DNA from: Streptomyces sp. KL109B
Lineage (GTDB): Bacteria; Actinomycetota; Actinomycetes; Streptomycetales; Streptomycetaceae
Assembly (NCBI RefSeq): GCF_030766935.1
Contig: NZ_JASERL010000019.1
Location: 62,001 to 126,000 of the forward strand
Direction of reading: 5' to 3'
DNA length: 64,000 nt
Shown: positions 57,838 through 64,000 of the stretch, piece after piece
Position numbering within the stretch: position 1 is the stretch's first letter
Layout: each line of letters begins with the position of its first letter
The notes under the pieces: model-generated
Databases searched by the model: none
The model's input: only the letters and a program-made list of their open reading frames with translations
Told to the model about the DNA's origin: nothing
Translations under genes and position numbers: made by a program

Positions 57838-58158
57838 CACACACGTACCGACACACACGTACGCGAGACGGCGGGCGGGCACCGAACGGGCCCGCCCGCC
57901 GTCTTGTTCGGGCACCCGCCCCGCCCGAACCCACACCCTCCCCCGCTCCCGTGCAGGTCCGCGCCGGACCCCGCGCCCCGCGAAACGGGCAGGAACGGGC
58001 GACATCGGGCCCGCTGCGGGCCTGTCCACCTCGGCGTACCCCCGGTACAACTTCCGGTGCGGGCCCTTCCGGGCACGCGAGAGCCCGAACGGGCAAGGGC
58101 CGGCGGGGACGACGAGGAACGGACAGCGGACGGTATGGGCGGCACGGAGGTCGGCGGC
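57838..58158. other. Gap between udh and the DeoR gene
   Basis: About 320 bases. After the terminator hairpin there is only C/G-rich sequence with several short CGGGC/GCCCG palindromes (for example at 58046-58080) and no credible gene. The promoter of the DeoR gene should be here; I cannot place it. Confidence 0.5.
57866..57905 (+). terminator. Terminator hairpin after udh
   Basis: Stem GACGGCGGGCGGG/CCCGCCCGCCGTC with a short loop ends in CTTGTTC, about 30 bp after the stop. Confidence 0.8.
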
Positions 58159-58920
58159 ATGAGCGCGGAGGAACGGCAGCGGGAGATCGTGCGGGTCGCA
58201 CGGCACTCCGGCTCCGTCGACGTCACCGAACTCGCGGCCACGCTCGGCGTCGCGAAGGAGACCGTACGCCGCGATCTGCGCGCCCTGGAGGACCACGGCC
58301 TGGTGCGGCGCACGCACGGCGGGGCGTATCCGGTGGAGAGCGCCGGGTTCGAGACGACGCTCGCGTTCCGCACGACGATGCACGTACCGGAGAAGCGCCG
58401 GATCGCCGCGGCGGCGGCCGATCTGCTCGGTGACGCGGAGACCGTCTTCGTCGACGAGGGGTTCACCCCGCAGCTGATCGCCGAGGCGCTGCCCCGCGAC
58501 CGGCCGCTGACCGTCGTGACCGCCTCCCTCGCCACGGCGGGCGCGCTCGCCGAGAACGACAACACCAGCGTGCTGCTGCTCGGCGGCCGGGTCCGCGCGG
58601 GCACGCTCGCGACCGTCGACCACTGGACGACGAAGATGCTCGCCGGTTTCGTCGTCGACCTCGCCTACATCGGCGCCAACGGCATCTCCCGCGACCACGG
58701 CCTGACCACCCCCGATCCGGCGGTCAGCGAGGTCAAGGCGCAGGCCATCCGGGCGGCGCGGCGCACCGTGTTCGCGGGCGTGCACACGAAGTTCGGCGCG
58801 GTCAGCTTCTGCCGTTTCGCGCCGGTCGGCGCCCTTGAGGCGATCGTGACCAGCACCCAGCTGCCCGCCTCCGAGGCGCACCGCTACTCGCTGATGGGGC
58901 CGCAGGTCATCCGCGTCTGA
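58159..58920 (+). CDS. DeoR-family transcriptional regulator
   Basis: A 253-aa repressor. The N-terminal helix-turn-helix is LAATLGVAKETVRRDLRALE (about residues 20-42), then the typical RTHGGAYPVES. The sugar-phosphate-sensing (ISOCOT/DeoRC) domain has DAETVFVDEGFTPQLIAEAL, SVLLLGGRVRAGTLATVDHW and YIGANGISRDHGLTTPD. GGAGG lies 8 bases before ATG 58159; ATG 58135 would add eight residues. It precedes the polyol importer and probably controls it. Confidence 0.9.
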   Translation: MSAEERQREIVRVARHSGSVDVTELAATLGVAKETVRRDLRALEDHGLVRRTHGGAYPVESAGFETTLAFRTTMHVPEKRRIAAAAADLLGDAETVFVDEGFTPQLIAEALPRDRPLTVVTASLATAGALAENDNTSVLLLGGRVRAGTLATVDHWTTKMLAGFVVDLAYIGANGISRDHGLTTPDPAVSEVKAQAIRAARRTVFAGVHTKFGAVSFCRFAPVGALEAIVTSTQLPASEAHRYSLMGPQVIRV

Positions 58921-58965
58921 CCAGCCGTGTCCGAGACACCCACAACTCCGACTCCAGGAGCCTCG

Positions 58966-60342
58966 ATGCGAACCCAGAGCCGACGCCGCAGGCCACCGGG
59001 CAGACTGCTCGTGACGGCCGCCGCAGGCACGCTGCTCGCCCCCCTCTTGTCCGGCTGTTGGGTCGGCGCGGGCGGGCTCGGCAGCGGCGGTGACTCCCTC
59101 AACGTCCTGATGGTGAACAACCCGCAGATGGTCGAGTTGCAGAAGCTCACGGCCAAGCACTTCACGCGGGAGACCGGCATCAAGGTCAACTTCACGGTGC
59201 TGCCGGAGAACGACGTCCGCGACAAGATCAGCCAGGACTTCGCCAACCAGGCGGGCCAGTACGACGTCGCGACGCTCTCCAACTACGAGATCCCGATCTA
59301 CGCCCGCAACGGCTGGCTGCGCCCCCTCGACCCGTACATCAAGAAGGACAAGGGCTTCGACCAGCAGGACATCCTCGCCCCCATGCGCGAGTCGCTGACC
59401 GGCGACGACGGCAAGCTGTACGGCGAACCGTTCTACGGCGAGTCCTCCTTCCTCATGTACCGCAAGGACGTCTTCGCGAAGAAGGGCCTCAAGATGCCCG
59501 CGCACCCGACCTGGCGGCAGGTCGCGGACCTGTCGGCGAAGGTCGACGGCGCGGAGAAGGGCATGAAGGGCATCTGCCTGCGCGGGCTTCCCGGTTGGGG
59601 CGAGTCGATGGCGCCGCTGACGACGGTCGTGAACACCTTCGGCGGCACCTGGTTCGACAAGGACTGGAAGGCCCGCCTCGACGACAAGGGCTTCAAGGAC
59701 GCCACCAAGTTCTACGTCGACCTCGTACGCAAGCACGGCGAGTCCGGCGCCGCCCAGTCCGGCTTCGCCGAGTGCCTCAACAACCTCACCCAGGGCAAGA
59801 CCGCCATGTGGTACGACGCCACCTCCGCGGCCGGATCTCTGGAGGCGTCGAAGTCCCCGGTCAAGGGCAAGATCGGCTACGTATCGGCGCCCGTCGAGAA
59901 GACGAGGTCCAGCGGCTGGCTCTACACCTGGGCCTGGGGCCTGCAAAAGGCGTCCCCGAACCCCGACAAGGCGTGGAAGTTCGTCTCCTGGGCGTCCGGC
60001 AAGGAGTACGAGAAGCTCGTCGGCGAGAAGTTCGGCTGGGCCAACGTGCCCGCCGGAAAGCGCGCCTCCACGTACGACATCCCCCAGTACAAGGCCGAGG
60101 CCGCCCCCTTCCAGGCGCAGACGCAGGCCGCGATCGAGGGCGCGCGGGTACGCGATCCGGGCGTGCAGCCGCGGCCCGCGCCCGGCATCCAGTTCGTCGG
60201 CATCCCCGAGTTCACCGACCTCGGCACCAAGGTCTCGCAGGAGATCAGCGCGGCCGTCGCGGGCCGCCAGTCGGTCGACACGGCGCTCGCCAAGTCCCAG
60301 AAGCTCGCCGCCGAGATCGCGAAGGAGTACGAGGGCCGATGA
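58966..60342 (+). CDS. ABC transporter solute-binding lipoprotein (polyol/sugar)
   Basis: A 458-aa protein with lipobox TLLAPLLSGCWVGAGG and a mature part beginning SLNVLMVNNPQMVELQKLTA. Conserved blocks GIKVNFTVLPENDVRDKISQ, DVATLSNYEIPIYARNGWLR and SEGWLY-type C-terminal segments fit the sorbitol/mannitol-binding (SmoE/MtlE) group. AGGAG precedes ATG 58966. The gene overlaps the first permease by 4 bases. The ligand is a polyol or sugar by similarity. Confidence 0.9.
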   Translation: MRTQSRRRRPPGRLLVTAAAGTLLAPLLSGCWVGAGGLGSGGDSLNVLMVNNPQMVELQKLTAKHFTRETGIKVNFTVLPENDVRDKISQDFANQAGQYDVATLSNYEIPIYARNGWLRPLDPYIKKDKGFDQQDILAPMRESLTGDDGKLYGEPFYGESSFLMYRKDVFAKKGLKMPAHPTWRQVADLSAKVDGAEKGMKGICLRGLPGWGESMAPLTTVVNTFGGTWFDKDWKARLDDKGFKDATKFYVDLVRKHGESGAAQSGFAECLNNLTQGKTAMWYDATSAAGSLEASKSPVKGKIGYVSAPVEKTRSSGWLYTWAWGLQKASPNPDKAWKFVSWASGKEYEKLVGEKFGWANVPAGKRASTYDIPQYKAEAAPFQAQTQAAIEGARVRDPGVQPRPAPGIQFVGIPEFTDLGTKVSQEISAAVAGRQSVDTALAKSQKLAAEIAKEYEGR

Positions 60343-61280
60343 CGACGACCACGACCTCAGCTCCGGCGCCCCGCACCGCTCCCGCGCCGACCGCCCCGCG
60401 CCCGCCGGGCAGGCTGCGCGCCTGGGCGACCAGGGGGCCGCTGCTGCCCGCCCTGGTCTTCATGATCGTGGTGACCCAACTCCCGTTCGTGGCCACGCTC
60501 GTGATCTCGTTCTTCGACTGGAACGCGCTGTACCCGGACGCCCGCCAGTTCACCGGATTCGGCAACTACACCGAAGTCCTCACCGACCCCGATCTACGCA
60601 AGTCGGTCCTCACCACGATCGTCCTGACGGTGACGGTGGTCGTCGCGAGCCTCGTCATCGGCCTGGCGCTCGCGCTGCTCCTGGACCGCCGCTTCCGGGG
60701 CCGTGGCCTGGTCCGTACGCTGCTCATCGCGCCGTTCCTGATCGTCCCTGTGGCTGCGGCGCTGCTGTGGAAGCACGTCCTCTACAACCCCGAATACGGG
60801 CTGCTCAACGGCCTGTTGCACTATGTGGGCGGCCCGCAGCCCGACTGGATCTCGAAGACGCCGCTGATCGCCGTGGAGATCTCGCTGATCTGGCAGTGGA
60901 CGCCGTTCATGATGCTGATCCTGCTCGCGGGCCTCCAGTCGCGATCCCCCGAGCACATCGAGGCGGCGCGCGTGGACGGCGCGGGGCCCTGGCAGATCTT
61001 CCAGCACCTCACCCTGCCGCACCTGCGCCGCTATCTGGAGCTCGGCGCCCTGCTCGGCTCGATCTACATCGTGCAGAACTTCGACGCCGTCTTCACGATC
61101 ACCTCGGGCGGCCTCGGCACGGCCAACCTCCCGTACACCGTCTACCAGTCCTTCTACCAGGCCCACGAGAACGGTCTCGCCTCCGCGGCCGGCGTCCTGG
61201 TCGTCATCGGCTCGATCATCATCGCGACGTTCGCGCTGCGCGTCGTGTCGTCGCTGTTCCGCGAGGAGGTGTCACGCTGA
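60339..61280 (+). CDS. ABC polyol/sugar permease 1
   Basis: A 313-aa MalF-type permease. After a Pro/Thr-rich head come helices LLPALVFMIVVTQLPFVATL and TIVLTVTVVVASLVIGLALA. The EAA loop is SPEHIEAARVDGAGPWQIFQ, followed by HLTLPHLRRYLELGALLGSI. It is of the SmoF/MtlF type. It overlaps the binding protein (ATGA) and the next permease (TGATG). Confidence 0.92.
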   Translation: MTTTTTSAPAPRTAPAPTAPRPPGRLRAWATRGPLLPALVFMIVVTQLPFVATLVISFFDWNALYPDARQFTGFGNYTEVLTDPDLRKSVLTTIVLTVTVVVASLVIGLALALLLDRRFRGRGLVRTLLIAPFLIVPVAAALLWKHVLYNPEYGLLNGLLHYVGGPQPDWISKTPLIAVEISLIWQWTPFMMLILLAGLQSRSPEHIEAARVDGAGPWQIFQHLTLPHLRRYLELGALLGSIYIVQNFDAVFTITSGGLGTANLPYTVYQSFYQAHENGLASAAGVLVVIGSIIIATFALRVVSSLFREEVSR

Positions 61281-62113
61281 TGACATTCTCGACTTTCCTG
61301 CGCGGCAAGGGACTTGGGCTGCTCGCCTGGCTGGCCGGCATCGTCTTCTTCCTGCCCATCGCCTGGATGGCGCTGACGTCCTTCCACTCGGAGGCGGACG
61401 CGGCGAAGAACCCGCCGGCCTTCGCCGCCTCGCTCACCCTCGACGGCTACCGCGACTTCTTCGGCGCGGACGGCGGCGCGAGCCCGTGGCCCGCGCTCAT
61501 CAACTCGACGGTGGCCTCGCTCGCCGCGACGCTGTTCGTGCTGCTGCTGGCGCTCCCGGCGGCGTACGCGCTGTCGATCCGCCGCGTCCGCAAGTGGACC
61601 GACGTGCTGTTCTTCTTCCTGTCGACGAAGATGCTGCCGGTGGTGGCGGGGCTCCTCCCGATCTACCTCTTCGCGAAGAACACGGACTTCCTCGACAACA
61701 TCTGGCTCCTGGTCATCCTCTATACGTCGATGAACCTGCCGATCGCGGTGTGGATGATGCAGTCGTTCCTCGCCGAGGTGCCGGTGGCGGTGATCGAGGC
61801 GGCGCAGATCGACGGGGCGCGACTGCCGACGGTCCTGACGCGCGTGGTGGCCCCCATCACCCTGCCCGGCATCGCCGCGACGGCCCTGATCTGCTTCATC
61901 TTCTCCTGGAACGAACTCCTCTTCGCCCGGGTGCTGACCGGCGTCGTCGCGCAGACCGCACCCGTCTTCCTGACCGGCTTCATCACCAGCCAGGGCCTGT
62001 TCCTGGCGAAGGTGTGCGCCGCGTCGCTCGTGATCTCCCTGCCGGTGCTCGCGGCAGGGTTCGCCGCCCAGGACAAGCTCGTACAGGGCCTGTCGCTGGG
62101 GGCGGTGAAGTGA
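61280..62113 (+). CDS. ABC polyol/sugar permease 2
   Basis: A 277-aa MalG-type permease with helices LLAWLAGIVFFLPIAWMALT and STVASLAATLFVLLLALPAA. The EAA loop is VAVIEAAQIDGARLPTVLTR. It ends with LVQGLSLGAVK, typical of the SmoG/MtlG group. As in the other importer, no ATPase gene follows; an alcohol dehydrogenase gene comes next, 28 bp away. Confidence 0.92.
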   Translation: MTFSTFLRGKGLGLLAWLAGIVFFLPIAWMALTSFHSEADAAKNPPAFAASLTLDGYRDFFGADGGASPWPALINSTVASLAATLFVLLLALPAAYALSIRRVRKWTDVLFFFLSTKMLPVVAGLLPIYLFAKNTDFLDNIWLLVILYTSMNLPIAVWMMQSFLAEVPVAVIEAAQIDGARLPTVLTRVVAPITLPGIAATALICFIFSWNELLFARVLTGVVAQTAPVFLTGFITSQGLFLAKVCAASLVISLPVLAAGFAAQDKLVQGLSLGAVK

Positions 62114-62141
62114 ACTGCCGCAATATTCTTGGAGGTTGCAC

Positions 62142-63131
62142 ATGAAGGCCGCGATCGTCGAATCGGTGGGCAAGGTCGTCGTCGGCGAGGTGCCTGACCC
62201 GACTCCGGGCCCCCGGGACGTCGTCGTCGAGGTCGCGGCCTGCGGGCTCTGCGGCACCGATCTGCACATCCTGCAAGGCGAGTTCGCCCCTACGCTGCCG
62301 GTGGTGCCGGGCCACGAGTTCGCGGGGACGGTGGCCGAAGTGGGCGCGGACGTCACCGAGTTGATGGTGGGCGACCGCGTCGCGGTGGACCCGTCGCTGC
62401 ACTGCCACGAGTGCCGCTACTGCCGGATCGGGCGGGGCAACCTGTGCGAGCGGTGGGCGGCGATCGGGGTGTCGACGGCGGGCGGGGCCGCCCAGTACGC
62501 GGTGGCGCCGGTGGCGAACTGCGTCCCGCTCCCCGACCACGTACGCACCCAGGACGCGGCCCTCATCGAACCGCTGTCCTGCGCGGTGCGCGGCTACGAC
62601 GTGCTCAACGCACGCCTCGGCGCGCACGTCCTGATCTACGGCTCCGGCACGATGGGCCTGATGATGCTGGAGCTGGCCAAGCGGACCGGCGCGGCGAGCG
62701 TCGACGTGGTGGACCTCAACCCGGACCGCCTCGCGACGGCCCGGCAGTTGGGCGTCTCGGCATCGGCTGCGGGCCCCGACGAACTGGACCGCCCTACCGG
62801 CTGGGACGTCGTCATCGACGCGACCGGCAACGCGGCTGCCATCCAGGACGGCCTCGGCCGGGTGTCGAAGGCGGGTACGTTCCTCCAGTTCGGCGTCGCC
62901 GACTACGCGACGCGCGTGACGATCGACCCGTACCGCATCTACAACCAGGAGATCACCATCACCGGCTCGATGGCGGTCCTGCACAGCTACGAGCGGGCGG
63001 CGGAGCTCTTCGCGGGCGGCGTCCTCGACCCGTCGGTCTTCATCAGCGACCGGCTGCCGCTTGACCAGTACCCGCAGGCACTCGACCAGTTCGCTTCGGG
63101 GGTGGGGCGGAAGATCGTGGTGGTGCCGTGA
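62142..63131 (+). CDS. Zinc-dependent polyol/alcohol dehydrogenase
   Basis: A 329-aa medium-chain dehydrogenase. The catalytic zinc ligands are in VAACGLCGTDLHILQGEF (Cys) and VVPGHEFAGTVAEVGADV (His/Glu). The structural-zinc cysteines are CHECRYCRIGRGNLC. The NAD site is VLIYGSGTMGLMMLELAKRT, followed by VVDLNPDRLATARQLGVSAS. A strong GGAGG site precedes the ATG. Downstream of a polyol importer, it probably oxidises the imported polyol to a ketose. The operon ends with a terminator. Confidence 0.92.
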   Translation: MKAAIVESVGKVVVGEVPDPTPGPRDVVVEVAACGLCGTDLHILQGEFAPTLPVVPGHEFAGTVAEVGADVTELMVGDRVAVDPSLHCHECRYCRIGRGNLCERWAAIGVSTAGGAAQYAVAPVANCVPLPDHVRTQDAALIEPLSCAVRGYDVLNARLGAHVLIYGSGTMGLMMLELAKRTGAASVDVVDLNPDRLATARQLGVSASAAGPDELDRPTGWDVVIDATGNAAAIQDGLGRVSKAGTFLQFGVADYATRVTIDPYRIYNQEITITGSMAVLHSYERAAELFAGGVLDPSVFISDRLPLDQYPQALDQFASGVGRKIVVVP

Positions 63132-63144
63132 CGCGCTGACGCAG

Positions 63145-63178
63145 ACGCGGGCCCGACCTTCGACGGCCGGGCCCGCGT
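63145..63178. terminator. Hairpin between the dehydrogenase and the DUF2382 gene
   Basis: ACGCGGGCCCG and CGGGCCCGCGT are perfect inverted arms around a 12-base loop, between two convergent genes. It is likely a bidirectional terminator. Confidence 0.8.
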
Positions 63179-63199
63179 GCTGCTGCCGTGCTCCTACGG

Positions 63200-64000
63200 T
63201 CAGTGGCGCGGCCCGTGACGGCCGAGCTTGCCCTCGCCGGGCATGCCGCCGTCGCCCTTCCCCTTCGTCGGGTCGTCGAACTCGATCTTCTCCTTGCGGA
63301 CGGTGTCGGAGACCTCCTTCGTCTCCGTGACCTTCTCGGTCTCCAGCCTGACCCGCTCGACCGGAACCGTCTCCTTGCGGACGACCGCGCGCTCCGCGTG
63401 CAGCGTCACCTCGGTCTCGGCCTCGCTGATCGTGGCCTTGCCGCGGTTGCCGTCACCCTCGCGGATCGGTTCGCGCACGACGCGGACCTCTTCGTGGGAC
63501 ACGGGCACGGAGGTCGTGACCTTCTCCGTCTCCACGGTCTTGCGCAGGTGCGCGTGGCCGACCTCCTGCTCCTCGACGCCGACGCGCAGGCGTTCCTCGG
63601 AGCGGATCATCTCGTCGGCCTTGCCGCCGTCGCCGCTGATGTCGGCGCCGGAACGCATGGCCGGCTCCGGCTCCCGTGCGGCAGCGCCCGCGTGCCGCCC
63701 GCCGTCCGAGCGCGCACCGGCGGCGCCGCCCGTGACTCCGGCCATGCCCGCGGCGCCCGCGGTACCGGCCGCGCCCATCTGACCGGTACCTGCGGCCTGC
63801 TCCGGCCGCTGCGGCCGGTTGTCGGCGGAGTCCGCCCCGGCACCGGCGCGGGTCATGCCGTAGTGGGCGTACAGCTGGCTCTTCTCGGACTCGTCGAGGT
63901 GCTGGTCGGCGTCGACCCTCGGCGCGTCCTTCACCGCTTCCTTCGTGTACCGGACGGTGAGCCGGTCGGCGTCGTGCGTGGCGCCCTTCAGCGGCACGAA
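63200..64000 (-). CDS. PRC-barrel/DUF2382 stress-associated protein, N-terminal end cut by window
   Basis: At least 266 residues are visible; the frame runs off the right edge, so the N terminus is missing. The visible start (VPLKGATHDADRLTVRYTKE) looks like the end of a PRC-barrel domain. A Gly/Ala-rich linker follows (about residues 60-125). The C-terminal DUF2382 part has RSEERLRVGVEEQEVGHAHL, VPVSHEEVRVVREPIREGDG and the basic/acidic heptad-like ERVRLETEKVTETKEVSDTV. It is cytoplasmic and soluble. Such proteins are common in actinobacteria and are often linked to stress responses; the function is not known. Confidence 0.85.
   Translation of the reverse strand, partial: FVPLKGATHDADRLTVRYTKEAVKDAPRVDADQHLDESEKSQLYAHYGMTRAGAGADSADNRPQRPEQAAGTGQMGAAGTAGAAGMAGVTGGAAGARSDGGRHAGAAAREPEPAMRSGADISGDGGKADEMIRSEERLRVGVEEQEVGHAHLRKTVETEKVTTSVPVSHEEVRVVREPIREGDGNRGKATISEAETEVTLHAERAVVRKETVPVERVRLETEKVTETKEVSDTVRKEKIEFDDPTKGKGDGGMPGEGKLGRHGPRH

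Noticed and set aside
56983..59946. A 987-codon frame opposite udh, deoR and the binding-protein gene
   Set aside because: It is antisense to three well-supported genes and has low-complexity Arg/Gly/Val composition. Third-codon-position GC explains its length.

Overview
The window looks like chromosomal DNA from a Streptomyces species. GC content is very high, third codon positions are almost all G or C, and GTG starts and 4-base ATGA/GTGA gene overlaps are common. From memory, the order of the left half (PHO-box phosphate transporter, B12 cluster, LAETG-anchored protein, ectABCD, penicillin-binding protein, ECF sigma factor) resembles the SCO1845 to about SCO1880 stretch of S. coelicolor. 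I could not run a comparison.

Layout. (1) 1-1.6 kb: the N-terminal part of a serine recombinase, cut by the window edge, with little else beside it; this is probably the end of a mobile element. (2) 1.6-14.2 kb: a low-affinity phosphate transporter behind a PHO box, then a cobalamin riboswitch controlling cobD, cobQ, a fused ChlI/ChlD-type chelatase, cobO and cobB. A ZIP metal transporter, a CbiG C-domain gene, a half-CbiX/CobC fusion and a sortase-type surface protein follow. No cobN lies between cobQ and the chelatase. (3) 14.4-20.4 kb: an amidohydrolase, a class V aminotransferase and the complete ectoine/5-hydroxyectoine operon ectABCD. (4) 20.4-31.4 kb: an ECF sigma/anti-sigma pair, a second class V aminotransferase, a DsbA/FrnE-like thioredoxin-fold protein, about 0.9 kb of repeats without genes, a DUF1349 protein, an aldehyde dehydrogenase divergent from an IclR regulator, a class B penicillin-binding protein, and a SigE-type sigma factor with its membrane partner. 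(5) 31.5-52.7 kb: a large, mostly minus-strand pectin-utilisation locus. It holds pectate lyases of PL3, PL9 and PL1 type (two PL1), two pectin methylesterases, a rhamnogalacturonan-acetylesterase-like SGNH enzyme, an alpha/beta hydrolase, a GH43 enzyme, a PmoA-like protein, a Gfo/Idh oxidoreductase, ABC-importer parts, an IlvD/Edd dehydratase, a DapA-family enzyme and a GntR regulator. (6) 52.8-64 kb: an FG-GAP lipoprotein, a PIN-domain fragment, 5-dehydro-4-deoxyglucarate dehydratase coupled to an unrecognised 389-aa protein, uronate dehydrogenase, a DeoR regulator, a polyol/sugar ABC importer with a zinc alcohol dehydrogenase, and a partial PRC-barrel/DUF2382 protein.

How the genes fit together. 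Secreted lyases and esterases would break down pectin, and the ABC importers (no ATPase gene is present, so a shared MsiK-like ATPase is implied) would bring in fragments. Uronate dehydrogenase and KdgD would oxidise galacturonate towards alpha-ketoglutarate semialdehyde. The Gfo/Idh, IlvD/Edd and DapA-family enzymes could form a parallel sugar-acid branch. The aldehyde dehydrogenase at 25.8-27.4 kb, about 25-30 kb away under IclR control, is a good candidate for the shared last step to alpha-ketoglutarate.

The most unusual sequence feature is a GC-rich palindromic repeat family of roughly 50 bp scattered through the window. It lies between genes, inside cobB as an in-frame 24-residue tandem repeat, at the C terminus of cobC, and in a 300-bp-period tandem array at 24.5-25.1 kb.
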